From an uncultured Saprospiraceae bacterium (GTDB lineage: Bacteria > Bacteroidota > Bacteroidia > Chitinophagales > Saprospiraceae): a stretch of DNA of 64,000 nucleotides. Below the pieces are notes generated by a model. The model searched no databases and was not told the origin of the DNA. It saw nothing but the letters and a program-made list of their open reading frames with translations. A program made the position numbers and the translations under genes. The stretch covers positions 62,001 through 126,000 of the forward strand of contig CALJOK010000077.1 in the NCBI GenBank assembly GCA_937981555.1, in the 5' to 3' direction. Of the stretch, positions 51,593 through 60,191 are shown one piece after another; within the stretch, counting starts at the first letter, position 1; each line of letters begins with the position of its first letter.

Positions 51593-52942
51593 ATGAAACG
51601 ATTTTTTTACATAGGATTATTCAGTTGTTTATTGGTTGCGTGCAATCCGGATAAAGATATTTTCACACCTAATCCAATTTTCTCAGAAGGATTTGTGACT
51701 ACAAGTATTTCAGGACAAGTTTTGGATGCAACGAATCAACCGGTGGAAGGTGCGATAATAACTTTAGACCTATTGGATCGAACGAGTGATGTGAATGGGT
51801 TTTTCAATTTTAGTAATGTTCAAGTTGATGCTAAGCGAGCAATTTTGAACGTGAATAAAGATGGATTTTTTGAAGGAGGTCGAGTTGTTTTTCCAACAAA
51901 AGAAAGCAATGCTCCGCTGAAAATTCGATTATTAGAAAAAACGATTATTGGTAGTTTTGCTGGTTCTGCAGGAGGAGAAATTGACTTGCCAGATGGAGTG
52001 ATTTTAGATATTCCAACTGATGCAGTTTTAAGTCAAGATGGAACTGGATTTCCTGATGAAGTACAAATTTCTGCCTATTCTTTAAATCCGGAATATTTAG
52101 AAGGTTTACAAAATATGCCAACTGATTTAAAAGGAGAGACAAGTTCAGAAAAAGAAAAATTATTAGAATCTTTTGGAATCTTTCTTTTTGATTGTAGAGA
52201 TATAGATAATCAAAAGCTAACGATTGTTCCAGGTAAAAAAGTAACGATCAAGTTTCCAATTTCAAATGGAGTTGGATCACAAGCACCTTCGGCACTTGGT
52301 CTATGGTATTTTGATATAACTGAGAATACTTGGAAAGAGGAAGGGACAGCCAATCTGGAAAATGGAAATTATGTAGCGGAAGTTGGAAAAACTGGTTTTT
52401 GGAATATTGCAATTCCTCATGATTTTATTTCTGTAAAAGGAGTTTTGGAAAATCAAAATGATGAAGTTTTGAGCAATATGCCTTTTAGCATAGAGATCGA
52501 AAATGGAGGAGTCTTGGGATTTGGTTATGCAGATGAGGATGGAAAATTCAATGCGAATGTTCCGAAGAATTTAGCCTCAAAAATTAAAGTATTAGACGAG
52601 TGCAATGATATTGATTATACGACAACAATAGGAGCGTTGAATATCGACTCTCAAATTAGTAATGTTAAAATTAATAATAGCGGTGATTTTTCCCATATTT
52701 CTGGGACGCTATTAAAATGCGATGGCAACATAGTCCAAACTGGATACATAATATTAAGCGTGAATACTAAGACCTATTTTTTCCCTTTTTCTGAAGGTGT
52801 TTTTCAAGGCGACATTAACGCCTGCGATATAACTTCAGCAACGTTGGTGGCTTATGATGTGGAAAATTCAAAACAGAGTGAACCATTGCAATTAGAAATA
52901 ATTGCGAGTACTGAAACGGGAGAAATTAGTGTATGTTTTTAA
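51593..52942 (+). CDS. Lipoprotein with carboxypeptidase-regulatory-like domains
   Basis: 449 residues. Lipobox CLLVAC near residue 17 marks a lipoprotein. Residues ~35-100 form a carboxypeptidase-regulatory-like beta sandwich (SGQVLDATNQPVEGAIITLD, SDVNGFFNFSNV). A larger section with GSFAGSAGGEIDLPDGVILD, VTIKFPISNGVG and LGLWYFDITENTWKEEGTAN matches the ZU5/UPA-like pattern seen in bacterial surface lipoproteins. A second regulatory-like repeat (VKGVLENQNDEVLSNMPFSI, GYADEDGKFNANVP) follows. Probably a surface adhesin or substrate-holding lipoprotein; function is unknown. Single gene. Confidence 0.8.
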   Translation: MKRFFYIGLFSCLLVACNPDKDIFTPNPIFSEGFVTTSISGQVLDATNQPVEGAIITLDLLDRTSDVNGFFNFSNVQVDAKRAILNVNKDGFFEGGRVVFPTKESNAPLKIRLLEKTIIGSFAGSAGGEIDLPDGVILDIPTDAVLSQDGTGFPDEVQISAYSLNPEYLEGLQNMPTDLKGETSSEKEKLLESFGIFLFDCRDIDNQKLTIVPGKKVTIKFPISNGVGSQAPSALGLWYFDITENTWKEEGTANLENGNYVAEVGKTGFWNIAIPHDFISVKGVLENQNDEVLSNMPFSIEIENGGVLGFGYADEDGKFNANVPKNLASKIKVLDECNDIDYTTTIGALNIDSQISNVKINNSGDFSHISGTLLKCDGNIVQTGYIILSVNTKTYFFPFSEGVFQGDINACDITSATLVAYDVENSKQSEPLQLEIIASTETGEISVCF

Positions 52943-53061
52943 TTTAAAAAGGTAGAAATACTTTTAAAAATTTTGAAAACGGGACAAAAAAAATCAGGGT
53001 ATAGAAAAGTTCTTTGTCAATTTGAAGAGTTCTTTGAGAAGAGTTTTTTTTAGTGATAAGA

Positions 53062-53123
53062 TATGAGTGATAAGTATTGAGTTTTATAACTCATTATTCA
53101 TTACTTCTAACTTATCACTCATA
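53062..53123. repeat. ATGATGAGT palindromic repeat, copy 2
   Basis: TATGAGTGATAAG (53062-53074) and CTTATCACTCATA (53111-53123) are perfect complements; GAGTT-TTAT-AACTC forms an inner hairpin. The left arm is 18/21 identical to the 43.8 kb copy. Confidence 0.65.
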
Positions 53124-53248
53124 GAAAACGCCAATTCTGACAACAGCAATTTTCAGAATGACTTCTACTCAAAGATTCAAAAGCTGGTAAAAAATATAAT
53201 TCATTTAGCGATGAATTATACCCTGATTACCGTCCCAATTTTAAAATG

Positions 53249-53290
53249 CGTAAGTCGAATCTTAAGCAGATTCTGACTTACGTGTTTTTT
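53249..53290 (+). terminator. Hairpin with T run upstream of the sigma gene
   Basis: CGTAAGTC-GAATCT (53249-53262) and AGATTCTGACTTACG (53268-53282) pair with one bulge and are followed by TGTTTTTT. No supported gene lies immediately upstream, so it ends either read-through from the lipoprotein gene or an unseen small RNA. Confidence 0.6.
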
Positions 53291-53477
53291 AGTTTAGCCT
53301 ATTTTTAATCAAATAAAATTAAAATCAGAACCTTGGGTTTTGAGATTTTTTTCTTAATTTTAAGAAAGCTACTTAACTGTCTTTTTTTTAATTAGAAAAA
53401 TCTCACCCAGATTCCTTTTTTTAGATTGCATTAAACAAACACTTTGCCGTGAAAGCGGTAGGCTAAAATATTCACAC

Positions 53478-54014
53478 TTGGATCAAAAAGAACTCATAGC
53501 TGGATGCATCCGCGGAGATAGGCAATGTCAAAAGACATTGTTCCAACAATACTCAGGTAAGTTGTTGGCGGTATGCGTACGATACACCCGCCATAGAATG
53601 GAGGCGGAAGATGTATTGCAGGATGCGTTCATAAAAATATTTAAGAACTTAGAAAAGTTCGAAGGCAAGGGATCTTTTGAAGGATGGATGCGTAGAATAG
53701 TAGTGAATACTGCTTTGAAAAATTATAATAAGAGTAGTTTCAAAAAAGAAAAGATAGGTTTAGAAGATTACCAGGAAGGTTCAATGGAACCAGATGTGAT
53801 CGCATCATTGTACAAAGAAGAATTACTGAAAGTGATAGAAGAATTACCAAATGGATATCGAGTCGTTTTTAATTTATATGTAATAGAAGGATTTAGTCAT
53901 AGAGAAATTGCTCAAGAGTTAGAAATACAAGAAAGTACTTCTCGCTCTCAATTAGTAAAAGCAAGAAAGATGTTGCAATCTAAAATAACTCAAATAATGA
54001 GAATAGTAGCATGA
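53478..54014 (+). CDS. ECF RNA polymerase sigma factor
   Basis: 178 residues from a TTG codon at 53478. The first ATG (codon 41) would remove most of region 2, and no in-frame ATG or GTG precedes the TTG, so TTG is the best start. Region 2 spans DQKELIAGCIRGDRQCQKTL to the -10 contact VLQDAFIKIFKNLEKFEGKG. Region 4 reads LPNGYRVVFNLYVIEGFSHR with EIAQELEIQESTSRSQLVKA as the helix-turn-helix. Its stop overlaps the start of the next gene by four bases, which fits a sigma/anti-sigma pair. The N-terminal domain lacks any extra sensor. Confidence 0.93.
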   Translation: MDQKELIAGCIRGDRQCQKTLFQQYSGKLLAVCVRYTRHRMEAEDVLQDAFIKIFKNLEKFEGKGSFEGWMRRIVVNTALKNYNKSSFKKEKIGLEDYQEGSMEPDVIASLYKEELLKVIEELPNGYRVVFNLYVIEGFSHREIAQELEIQESTSRSQLVKARKMLQSKITQIMRIVA

Positions 54015-55579
54015 AAAAGCACCAACAAACAGATCGAATCATAAAGGAAAAAGTGGAACAATATTCCATGGAAGCTCCTATGCATTTATTTGCAGGGATT
54101 GCAGATGCATTGGATGCAGATGCAGCACCTACTCCTGCACCAAAGAAAAATGTTTGGAGAAACGGAGTTTGGTTTTTAGCATTGTTAGCTTTAGTTGTTG
54201 GCGGGGGCGGAGTTTGGTTTTTGACTTCAGATGATAATTCATCTAATGAAACTGAATCTGAAATGTCGCTTACTTTAAATAGTAATGATGTAAAAACTAA
54301 TTTTGCAGAAAAGGGAGACATAGATAATGCAAGAATTACAACAATAGATGAAGAAACTGCAATCTCAAATAATGAAGTAAGTAATTCAATAATAAGTAAT
54401 AGTGAAATTGCTAATGAAAGAATCGAAGCTAAGAATTCTAATTTAAACGGTTCAACTATTTCTTCTCTTGAGAAAAGGCAGGTTGGAAAAACTAGTTTAG
54501 GAGCTAAGGTAAATTCAAATTCAATTGAAAACGCTACATTTAAAGATGCTTCTTTCGAAACGACAACACCTGAAAATATTTTAACTCAAAAAGGTGGAAC
54601 GTCAGAATCAAAAGTGAATACTTCTTCCAATTCATCGAATAACTCTTCGAATTCTATTCTTCCAAATGAAGAAACTAGCATAATCGAAATAAATGCAGCT
54701 TTGGATGAACAACCAATTGCGGCAGCAAATGGCAAAGATATTTCTGCTACAAAATTGGCTAAGGAAGTTTACAATTTGCCAAACCTAACTCAATTGGCGA
54801 ACAGTTCAATTGACCATTCTACTCCATATCGATTAGCAGTAGAACCAGCATGTGGATTAAAACCAGATGGTTCGAGAGTTAAGTTTACTACGTCTATTGA
54901 TGCATTCTTCTCACCTGATTATGCTAACCAAATGTTGGAATATAAATCAGAAGATTTCAAAGAGCATGCTCAATTAAGAACAGATACAGAAAAACCTTAT
55001 TACTCATTTAATACAGGAGTAAGAGTAAATTTTTTAACAGAATTTGGATGGGCAATTCGAACAGGATTAGTTTACACGCAAATTAATGAACTGTTAGAAA
55101 CTCAATATACGGAGATAGTAACTACACTCGATGGAGATGGAAATGTAATCGGAATAACTGAAGGAACTCGAGAGGTGAATATCAGAAACAAGTATAAGAT
55201 GATTGATATTCCAGTTGTTTTTGGTTACGAAGTTCCGATGAAAAAATTTGACTTGAATGTCAATGGAGGAGTTTATATGAACTTGATGTCAAAGCAAAGT
55301 GGTGCTTTCTTTTCTCCAGTCGAAGATCGAGTTGTTTATTTTACAGAAGGACATCCTGATGATTATGATATTTTTAAAAATAATATTGGATTAAGTATTT
55401 TTATGGGACTCGGATTTAATCTTGATTTGACTAGTGCATTTAATGCTGATAAAAAAATTCAATTGATTGTAGAGCCACATGCTCGTTTCTACCCAAAATC
55501 ATTTGCATTAGATAATTATATTTTAAATCAAAAATATTTCTCAACAGGTGTGATGATTGGATTGAGGAGAGATTTGTAA
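54011..55579 (+). CDS. Probable dual-membrane-spanning anti-sigma protein with outer-membrane barrel
   Basis: 522 residues. The cytoplasmic N-terminus (~1-48, KKHQQTDRIIKEKVEQYSME) is the expected sigma-binding part. One membrane helix follows (~52-71, GVWFLALLALVVGGGGVWFL). A long Ser/Asn/Thr-rich linker (~72-275) probably crosses the periplasm. The C-terminal ~240 residues form a PorT-like beta-barrel (YSFNTGVRVNFLTEFGWAIR, MIDIPVVFGYEVPMKKFDLN, VEPHARFYPKSF). This is the layout of Dma proteins reported in Bacteroides thetaiotaomicron, where an ECF sigma factor pairs with an anti-sigma spanning both membranes. The four-base overlap with the sigma gene supports that. The signal is unknown. 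Confidence 0.85.
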   Translation: MKKHQQTDRIIKEKVEQYSMEAPMHLFAGIADALDADAAPTPAPKKNVWRNGVWFLALLALVVGGGGVWFLTSDDNSSNETESEMSLTLNSNDVKTNFAEKGDIDNARITTIDEETAISNNEVSNSIISNSEIANERIEAKNSNLNGSTISSLEKRQVGKTSLGAKVNSNSIENATFKDASFETTTPENILTQKGGTSESKVNTSSNSSNNSSNSILPNEETSIIEINAALDEQPIAAANGKDISATKLAKEVYNLPNLTQLANSSIDHSTPYRLAVEPACGLKPDGSRVKFTTSIDAFFSPDYANQMLEYKSEDFKEHAQLRTDTEKPYYSFNTGVRVNFLTEFGWAIRTGLVYTQINELLETQYTEIVTTLDGDGNVIGITEGTREVNIRNKYKMIDIPVVFGYEVPMKKFDLNVNGGVYMNLMSKQSGAFFSPVEDRVVYFTEGHPDDYDIFKNNIGLSIFMGLGFNLDLTSAFNADKKIQLIVEPHARFYPKSFALDNYILNQKYFSTGVMIGLRRDL

Positions 55580-55623
55580 ACCTCCTATTCCCTAAAGGGG
55601 AAGTATAAAATGCGTAGTGTTTT

Positions 55624-55667
55624 AAAGACAAAAGCCATCTTGAATTTTCAAGATGGCTTTTGTCTTT
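55624..55667. terminator. Strong bidirectional terminator
   Basis: Perfect 20-bp arms (55624-55643 and 55648-55667) with an ATTT loop end the sigma/anti-sigma operon and serve the convergent deaminase gene. Confidence 0.92.
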
Positions 55668-55704
55668 TTAGATGATTAGTGATTCGGTCACTCATTTAAC
55701 CTTA

Positions 55705-56151
55705 TCAGTTTCTCTTTTTCTCAAAAAAAGAAGTCATCAATTCTGCACATTCTTGGTGAGAAATTCCAAACTCTACTTTTGTCTTCGGATGCAACATTCT
55801 TTTTCCGTAGATCATAAAACCATTTTTATCATCATTCGCGCCGTAAACTATTTTCCCAAATTGCGCCCAACCAGCAGCACCTGCGCACATTGGACAAGGT
55901 TCCAAGGTCACATATAAGGTGCAATCATGCAAATACTTATTCCCTAAGTGATCTGCTGCCGCGGTAATCGCCAGCATTTCTGCATGAGCAGTTACATCAT
56001 TCAATAATTGAGTTTGATTGTGCGCCCTTGCAATAATTTGATTTTCGCAAACTACCACAGCACCTACAGGGATTTCTCCTTTTTCAAAAGCTTTATTTGC
56101 TTCTAAAATGGCTTGTTTCATAAAATGAATATCAGAATGTACGCTGAGCAT
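55705..56151 (-). CDS. tadA: tRNA adenosine deaminase-like (TadA family)
   Basis: 148 residues. The zinc-deaminase motifs are HAE at 56-58 (His56 ligand, Glu58 acid/base) and PCPMC at 85-89 (Cys86, Cys89). IPVGAVVVCENQIIARAHNQ, TLYVTLEPCPMC and KIVYGANDDKNGF are typical. TadA converts A34 to inosine in tRNA-Arg(ACG). Guanine or cytosine deaminases share the fold, but the WAQFGKIVYGANDDKNG segment fits TadA. The start may be at Met1 or at Met11, a usual TadA position. A large palindrome lies just upstream. Confidence 0.88.
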   Translation of the reverse strand: MLSVHSDIHFMKQAILEANKAFEKGEIPVGAVVVCENQIIARAHNQTQLLNDVTAHAEMLAITAAADHLGNKYLHDCTLYVTLEPCPMCAGAAGWAQFGKIVYGANDDKNGFMIYGKRMLHPKTKVEFGISHQECAELMTSFFEKKRN

Positions 56152-56172
56152 ATATTTTATTTTTTTGAGAAT

Positions 56173-56321
56173 TCAGGTGAGAGGTTCGTCGCTACACGCT
56201 CGGTTAGGAATCAGGGGCTTCCTGTTATTCCGATAATCAAAATATTAAGATCAAAAAAAGTGGGATTGCAAAAAAATCCCTGACTTTTGACCGAGCATGT
56301 AGCGACGAATCTCTCACCTGA
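56173..56321. repeat. Large palindromic element with 32-base inverted ends
   Basis: TCAGGTGAGAGGTTCGTCGC... (56173-56204) and its complement (56290-56321) differ at two of 32 positions; weaker pairing (TCAGGG/CCCTGA) continues inside. Total 149 bases, no coding capacity, more GC-rich at the ends than the surrounding DNA. A partial relative is at 24771-24846. It lies between the divergent tadA-like and guaB genes. Confidence 0.8.
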
Positions 56322-56427
56322 CTCCTAATTATCTACAAAAGACCTAAAAACCTTTCAATCGGCAAAACATTTTTGGATAAATACGTGTTCATAATTTCTT
56401 TTTTTTAAAAAAATTCTAACTTTGCGC

Positions 56428-57930
56428 ATGGAATTACAAAAAACAGTCAGTCAGACGATACAATCTTATCAGGATAAATTTACAGAAGAGTCTCTCACCT
56501 TCGATGATGTCCTGCTCGTTCCCCGATATTCAGAAGTTTTACCTCGAGAAGTTGATATTTCAACGCAACTGACGCGTAACCTTCGATTAAACATTCCAAT
56601 AGTTTCTGCTGCCATGGATACCGTGACCGACAATAAGTTGGCCATTGCAATCGCACGTCAGGGTGGAATCGGAATGATTCATAAAAATATGTCTATCGAA
56701 GCGCAAGCAGAACAAGTGCGAAGTGTAAAACGATCAGAAAGTGGAATGATCATCGATCCAGTTACATTGGGTGCAGATGCTAAAATCGGAGATGCTTTGG
56801 CATTGATGAAAAAATATAAAATTGGTGGAATCCCAATTGTTGATGAGAACAATATTTTAACTGGAATTTTGACAAATCGAGATTTACGTTTTGAAACTAG
56901 AGTGAATCGACCAGTTAAAGATTTGATGACTTCTGAGAATTTGATCGTTGCTCCAATTGGAACTGATCTCAAGCAAGCAACTCAAATTTTACAAAAGCAT
57001 AAAATCGAAAAATTACCCGTCGTCGATGACTTTGGGAAACTAGCAGGATTGATTACTTATAAAGATATCATGAAGGTGGAGGATTATCCAAACTCATGTA
57101 AAGATGCTTACGGCCGATTAGTGGTTGGTGCAGCAGTTGGAGTGACTCATGATATTATGGAAAGAGTAGATGCACTTGTCAATGTTAGTGTGGATGTAAT
57201 TACTGTAGATACTGCTCATGGACATTCAAGAGGCGTTTTGGATGCAATCCGTTTGGTCAAACAAAAGTATCCAGACTTGCAAGTGATTGGTGGAAATGTG
57301 GCAACAGGTGCAGGTGCATTGGCGCTCGTGGAAGCAGGTGTGGATGGTGTAAAAGTAGGAGTTGGTCCAGGAAGTATTTGTACTACCCGAATTGTGGCAG
57401 GTGTCGGAGTTCCTCAACTCTCAGCAATCTTTAATGCAGCTACTGCGATCAAACATACTGGTGTGCCGATTATAGGAGATGGAGGAATTCGCTTCACAGG
57501 TGATATTGCAAAAGCAGTTGCCGCGGGTGCTGATACTATTATGGCAGGTTCTCTTTTTGCAGGGGTAGAAGAAGCACCTGGAGAAACGATTATTTTTGAT
57601 GGTAGAAAGTTTAAAGTATATCGAGGAATGGGTTCTTTGGGAGCGATGGAATTAGGTTCGAAAGATCGCTACTTCCAAGATGTTGAAGATGATATTAAGA
57701 AATTAGTTCCAGAAGGAATCGAAGGTCGAGTACCGTTCAAAGGTTCGTTGGCAGAGGTGATGGTTCAATACATTGGAGGACTTCGAGCAGGAATGGGATA
57801 CTGTGGAGCGAACACAATTAGAGAAATGCAGACTTCAAGTTTTGTAAAAATAACTGCTGCCGGTGTTAATGAAAGTCATCCACACGATGTGGTGATTACA
57901 AAAGAAGCACCTAACTATAGCAGACGATAA
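56428..57930 (+). CDS. guaB: Inosine-5'-monophosphate dehydrogenase
   Basis: 500 residues from the ATG at 56428; a TTG six bases earlier could add two residues. It oxidises IMP to XMP in GMP synthesis. [20 protein letters not shown] opens the barrel. Two CBS repeats ([40 protein letters not shown]) lie between barrel halves. [20 protein letters not shown] and [20 protein letters not shown] contain the NAD/IMP sites and catalytic Cys318. The flap is [28 protein letters not shown] (56417-56424) ends four bases before the ATG, so the message may be leaderless. Confidence 0.96.
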   Translation: MELQKTVSQTIQSYQDKFTEESLTFDDVLLVPRYSEVLPREVDISTQLTRNLRLNIPIVSAAMDTVTDNKLAIAIARQGGIGMIHKNMSIEAQAEQVRSVKRSESGMIIDPVTLGADAKIGDALALMKKYKIGGIPIVDENNILTGILTNRDLRFETRVNRPVKDLMTSENLIVAPIGTDLKQATQILQKHKIEKLPVVDDFGKLAGLITYKDIMKVEDYPNSCKDAYGRLVVGAAVGVTHDIMERVDALVNVSVDVITVDTAHGHSRGVLDAIRLVKQKYPDLQVIGGNVATGAGALALVEAGVDGVKVGVGPGSICTTRIVAGVGVPQLSAIFNAATAIKHTGVPIIGDGGIRFTGDIAKAVAAGADTIMAGSLFAGVEEAPGETIIFDGRKFKVYRGMGSLGAMELGSKDRYFQDVEDDIKKLVPEGIEGRVPFKGSLAEVMVQYIGGLRAGMGYCGANTIREMQTSSFVKITAAGVNESHPHDVVITKEAPNYSRR

Positions 57931-57938
57931 AATTATAA

Positions 57939-57971
57939 ATCCGTGGCACGGTTTCAAATCGTGTCACGGAT
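57939..57971 (+). promoter_or_regulatory. Hairpin between guaB and glycosylase gene
   Basis: ATCCGTGGCACG (57939-57950) and CGTGTCACGGAT (57960-57971) pair with one mismatch in the 54-base gap. There is no T run, so it may modulate or process read-through rather than terminate. Confidence 0.45.
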
Positions 57972-57984
57972 AATTCTTACCTCA

Positions 57985-58590
57985 ATGAAACTCCCCCAAT
58001 CATTCTACCTTCGAGAAGATGTTGTCCAAATCAGTAAAGACCTTCTAGGGAAATATCTCGTCACCAATTTTGAGCAAAAAATTACTGTTGGAAAAATCGT
58101 AGAAACGGAAGCTTACCGAGCACCCGATGACAAGGCTTGCCATGCCTATGGCAATAAATTGACGAATCGAACAAAAACAATGTTTGGAAAAGGAGGCACT
58201 TCCTATGTTTATTTATGTTATGGAATTCATCATCTATTTAATGTTGTAACTGCCCCTAAAGGAATCGCTCATGCCATTTTAATTCGAGGGATTGAGCCTG
58301 TAGGAAATGTAAATGTAATGTTACAAAGACGAAGCTTTGAGAAACTCAAATATAATCTCACCGCAGGACCAGGAACTTTAACTAAAGCATTAGGCATTTC
58401 GACCAACCAAAATGGAGTGAGTCTTACGGATAAAAAAAGTCCAATTTGGATTGAAGATCGAGGCGATGTCATTTTGGAAAAAAATATCATTGCTAGCCCA
58501 AGAGTAGGTGTTGCTTATGCAGAGGAATGTGCTTTATGGGATTGGCGATTTCGAGTCAAAGATTCGAAATGGACGAGTCGAGCGAAGTAA
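57985..58590 (+). CDS. DNA-3-methyladenine glycosylase (AAG/MPG family)
   Basis: 201 residues from the ATG at 57985 (a GTG start 42 bases upstream would read through the hairpin and is less likely). Features are DLLGKYLVTN, KIVETEAYRAPDDKACHAYG (active-site Glu of AAG), the helix-bottom segment GTSYVYLCYGIHHLFNVVTA with the intercalating Tyr, HAILIRGIEPV and LTAGPGTLTKALGI. The enzyme excises alkylated purines. It is 54 bases downstream of guaB, probably one transcript; no other repair gene is adjacent. Confidence 0.92.
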   Translation: MKLPQSFYLREDVVQISKDLLGKYLVTNFEQKITVGKIVETEAYRAPDDKACHAYGNKLTNRTKTMFGKGGTSYVYLCYGIHHLFNVVTAPKGIAHAILIRGIEPVGNVNVMLQRRSFEKLKYNLTAGPGTLTKALGISTNQNGVSLTDKKSPIWIEDRGDVILEKNIIASPRVGVAYAEECALWDWRFRVKDSKWTSRAK

Positions 58591-58637
58591 AAAATAAATT
58601 TTACATTAGCTATTATTTTAAAGCTAAAACAATAAAA

Positions 58638-59891
58638 ATGAAACGTTACGCTACTCTATTATTTTTAATCCTTCCTTTTATATCTTTTTCTCAAAGCAAA
58701 AATAACTTTCAACCGGGTTGGGTCGTAACTCTTCAGCAAGATACTTTGGAAGGATTTATCGATGATCAAAAATGGGAAAGGACTCCAACTACAATTTATT
58801 TTAAGGAAAGCCAAGGTTCAGAAATCAAAACATTTTCAATATCAGATATCTCATCCTTCAAACTTAAATTTCGAAATTTTTATAGAAGCAAATCAATAGA
58901 AATGGACATGCTTCCTCGAGCAAAAGGGAGTCTTGGAAAAAACAAGGAGTCGCTATTTGAAAGTAAGAAAGTGTTTTTGGAACTGTTGGCTGATGAAGAG
59001 TTGCCTCTTTACTATTATCAAGATCAAAACTTAAAAGAACATTTTTTTATTGATGATAATGGAAGGATAGTTCCACTTTTATACGTGAAATATAAAGGTA
59101 AACTTAATAGAGTCAAAGAGAAAAAAACATTTATTAGTCAAATGGAAACTTTATTGGAAGACTGCGAAGAAGTTTACTCAATGATTTCAGAGGTAGAATA
59201 TACTCGAAAATCTATGTTGAGAATGATAAGAGCGTATAATGTATGTGAGCCTAATGAAGAAATTCTTTTTGATGAAATTGATTATGATTGGTTCAAATTT
59301 GGTGTCAATTTAAGTACGACTTTAACTCATTTAACTTTTAACGGACATAACTCTTCTTACACAGAAATATTGAATTTTAAACCTGCGTTCAATTATGGAA
59401 TAGGAATTTCTTTCGATTTTTTAGTGCCAAATTTTAACCCTAAAATAGCATTTCGAAATGATTTGATTTATAAACCTTATCAAAGAAAAGCAAGTGGGAA
59501 AGTAGTTTTTGAAAAAGATGAATGGTGGCAGGAACTTGATTCAAAATTGGATTTTTCTCATTTGAGATGGCAAACGATGGTTCAATATAAATTGAAAGAA
59601 ACTTATAACTCTACATTTATACTTGCTGGTTTAGTCAACAGTTTTACACTTAGTAACAAAAGTAATACGCATGTAATTACGCAGTTTTATAGTGCACTTA
59701 CTGAAGAAGATATTCCTCCTATTCTAGATTTCCAATGGTATGAATTTGGATTTGTAGGAGGATTTGGATACATGCACAATAGATATATTTTTGATGTGAA
59801 ATATGAAGTTGGAAATGGTATAGGGAAAGGAAAAGGATTGAAAACATCAACTCATATTTTGTATCTTTCAGTTAAATATTATTTGAATTAA
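58638..59891 (+). CDS. Secreted outer-membrane-type protein of unknown function
   Basis: 417 residues from the ATG at 58638, which gives a clean signal peptide (YATLLFLILPFISFSQ); upstream in-frame codons overlap the glycosylase gene and are rejected. The N-terminal part (~20-215) has GWVVTLQQDTLEGFIDDQKW and YYYQDQNLKEHFFIDDNGR, a domain common in unnamed Bacteroidota surface proteins. The C-terminal part (~230-417; FKFGVNLSTTLTHLTFNG, NYGIGISFDFLVPN, YILYLSVKYYLN-like end) is barrel-like. No function is known. The DUF4177 gene follows by 10 bases. Confidence 0.75.
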   Translation: MKRYATLLFLILPFISFSQSKNNFQPGWVVTLQQDTLEGFIDDQKWERTPTTIYFKESQGSEIKTFSISDISSFKLKFRNFYRSKSIEMDMLPRAKGSLGKNKESLFESKKVFLELLADEELPLYYYQDQNLKEHFFIDDNGRIVPLLYVKYKGKLNRVKEKKTFISQMETLLEDCEEVYSMISEVEYTRKSMLRMIRAYNVCEPNEEILFDEIDYDWFKFGVNLSTTLTHLTFNGHNSSYTEILNFKPAFNYGIGISFDFLVPNFNPKIAFRNDLIYKPYQRKASGKVVFEKDEWWQELDSKLDFSHLRWQTMVQYKLKETYNSTFILAGLVNSFTLSNKSNTHVITQFYSALTEEDIPPILDFQWYEFGFVGGFGYMHNRYIFDVKYEVGNGIGKGKGLKTSTHILYLSVKYYLN

Positions 59892-59901
59892 AAAACTACC
59901 A

Positions 59902-60099
59902 ATGCAAAAATTTGAATATAAGACAATCAAGATGAAACCTAAACGATCTGGGTTTAGTCAAAAATTAGAAGATGAAAACTTAGTGGAGGAAATGAATATA
60001 TTAGGTGAGAAGGGATGGGAATTAGTTACATCAATAGATAATAAAATAGGAGGATCTTCTGTCTCAATTGTTCTAATCTTTAAAAGAATTTTAGAGTGA
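59902..60099 (+). CDS. DUF4177 small protein
   Basis: 65 residues. The pattern FEYKTIKM...ENLVEEMNILGEKGWELVTS...VLIFKRIL is that of DUF4177, a small cytoplasmic domain of two strands, helix and strands found across Bacteria, function unknown. It ends the two-gene unit with the upstream surface protein and is followed by a strong terminator. Confidence 0.85.
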   Translation: MQKFEYKTIKMKPKRSGFSQKLEDENLVEEMNILGEKGWELVTSIDNKIGGSSVSIVLIFKRILE

Positions 60100-60130
60100 T
60101 AGAAGTGTCATAAAAGAATGCATTTAAGAA

Positions 60131-60170
60131 AAAAACCAAAAACTTAGATTTAAGTTTTTGGTTTTTTTTG
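60131..60170. terminator. Bidirectional terminator after DUF4177 gene
   Basis: AAAAACCAAAAACTTA (60131-60146) and TAAGTTTTTGGTTTTT (60151-60166) are perfect 16-base arms with a GATT loop and a T run. The gene on the right is convergent. Confidence 0.9.
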
Positions 60171-60191
60171 GATCAATAGGTATGCCTTCAA

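Larger units (their letters stand above)
52943..53477. other. Gene-free region upstream of the ECF sigma gene
   Basis: About 535 bases with the palindrome at 53062-53123, a smaller ATTCTGA/TCAGAAT repeat near 53134-53160 and a hairpin-plus-T-run at 53249-53290. A 69-codon frame across the palindrome looks like chance. TTG at 53427 and CTTTG near 53443 could be part of a promoter for the sigma gene but do not fit well. Confidence 0.5.

Noticed and set aside
53067-53276. 69-codon frame upstream of the sigma gene
   Set aside because: It runs through a palindrome and ends at a terminator hairpin; the product has no recognisable pattern and begins inside the repeat arm.
58527-58637. Upstream extension of the 58.6 kb surface protein
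   Set aside because: It overlaps the glycosylase gene and would place 37 unrelated residues before a clear signal peptide.
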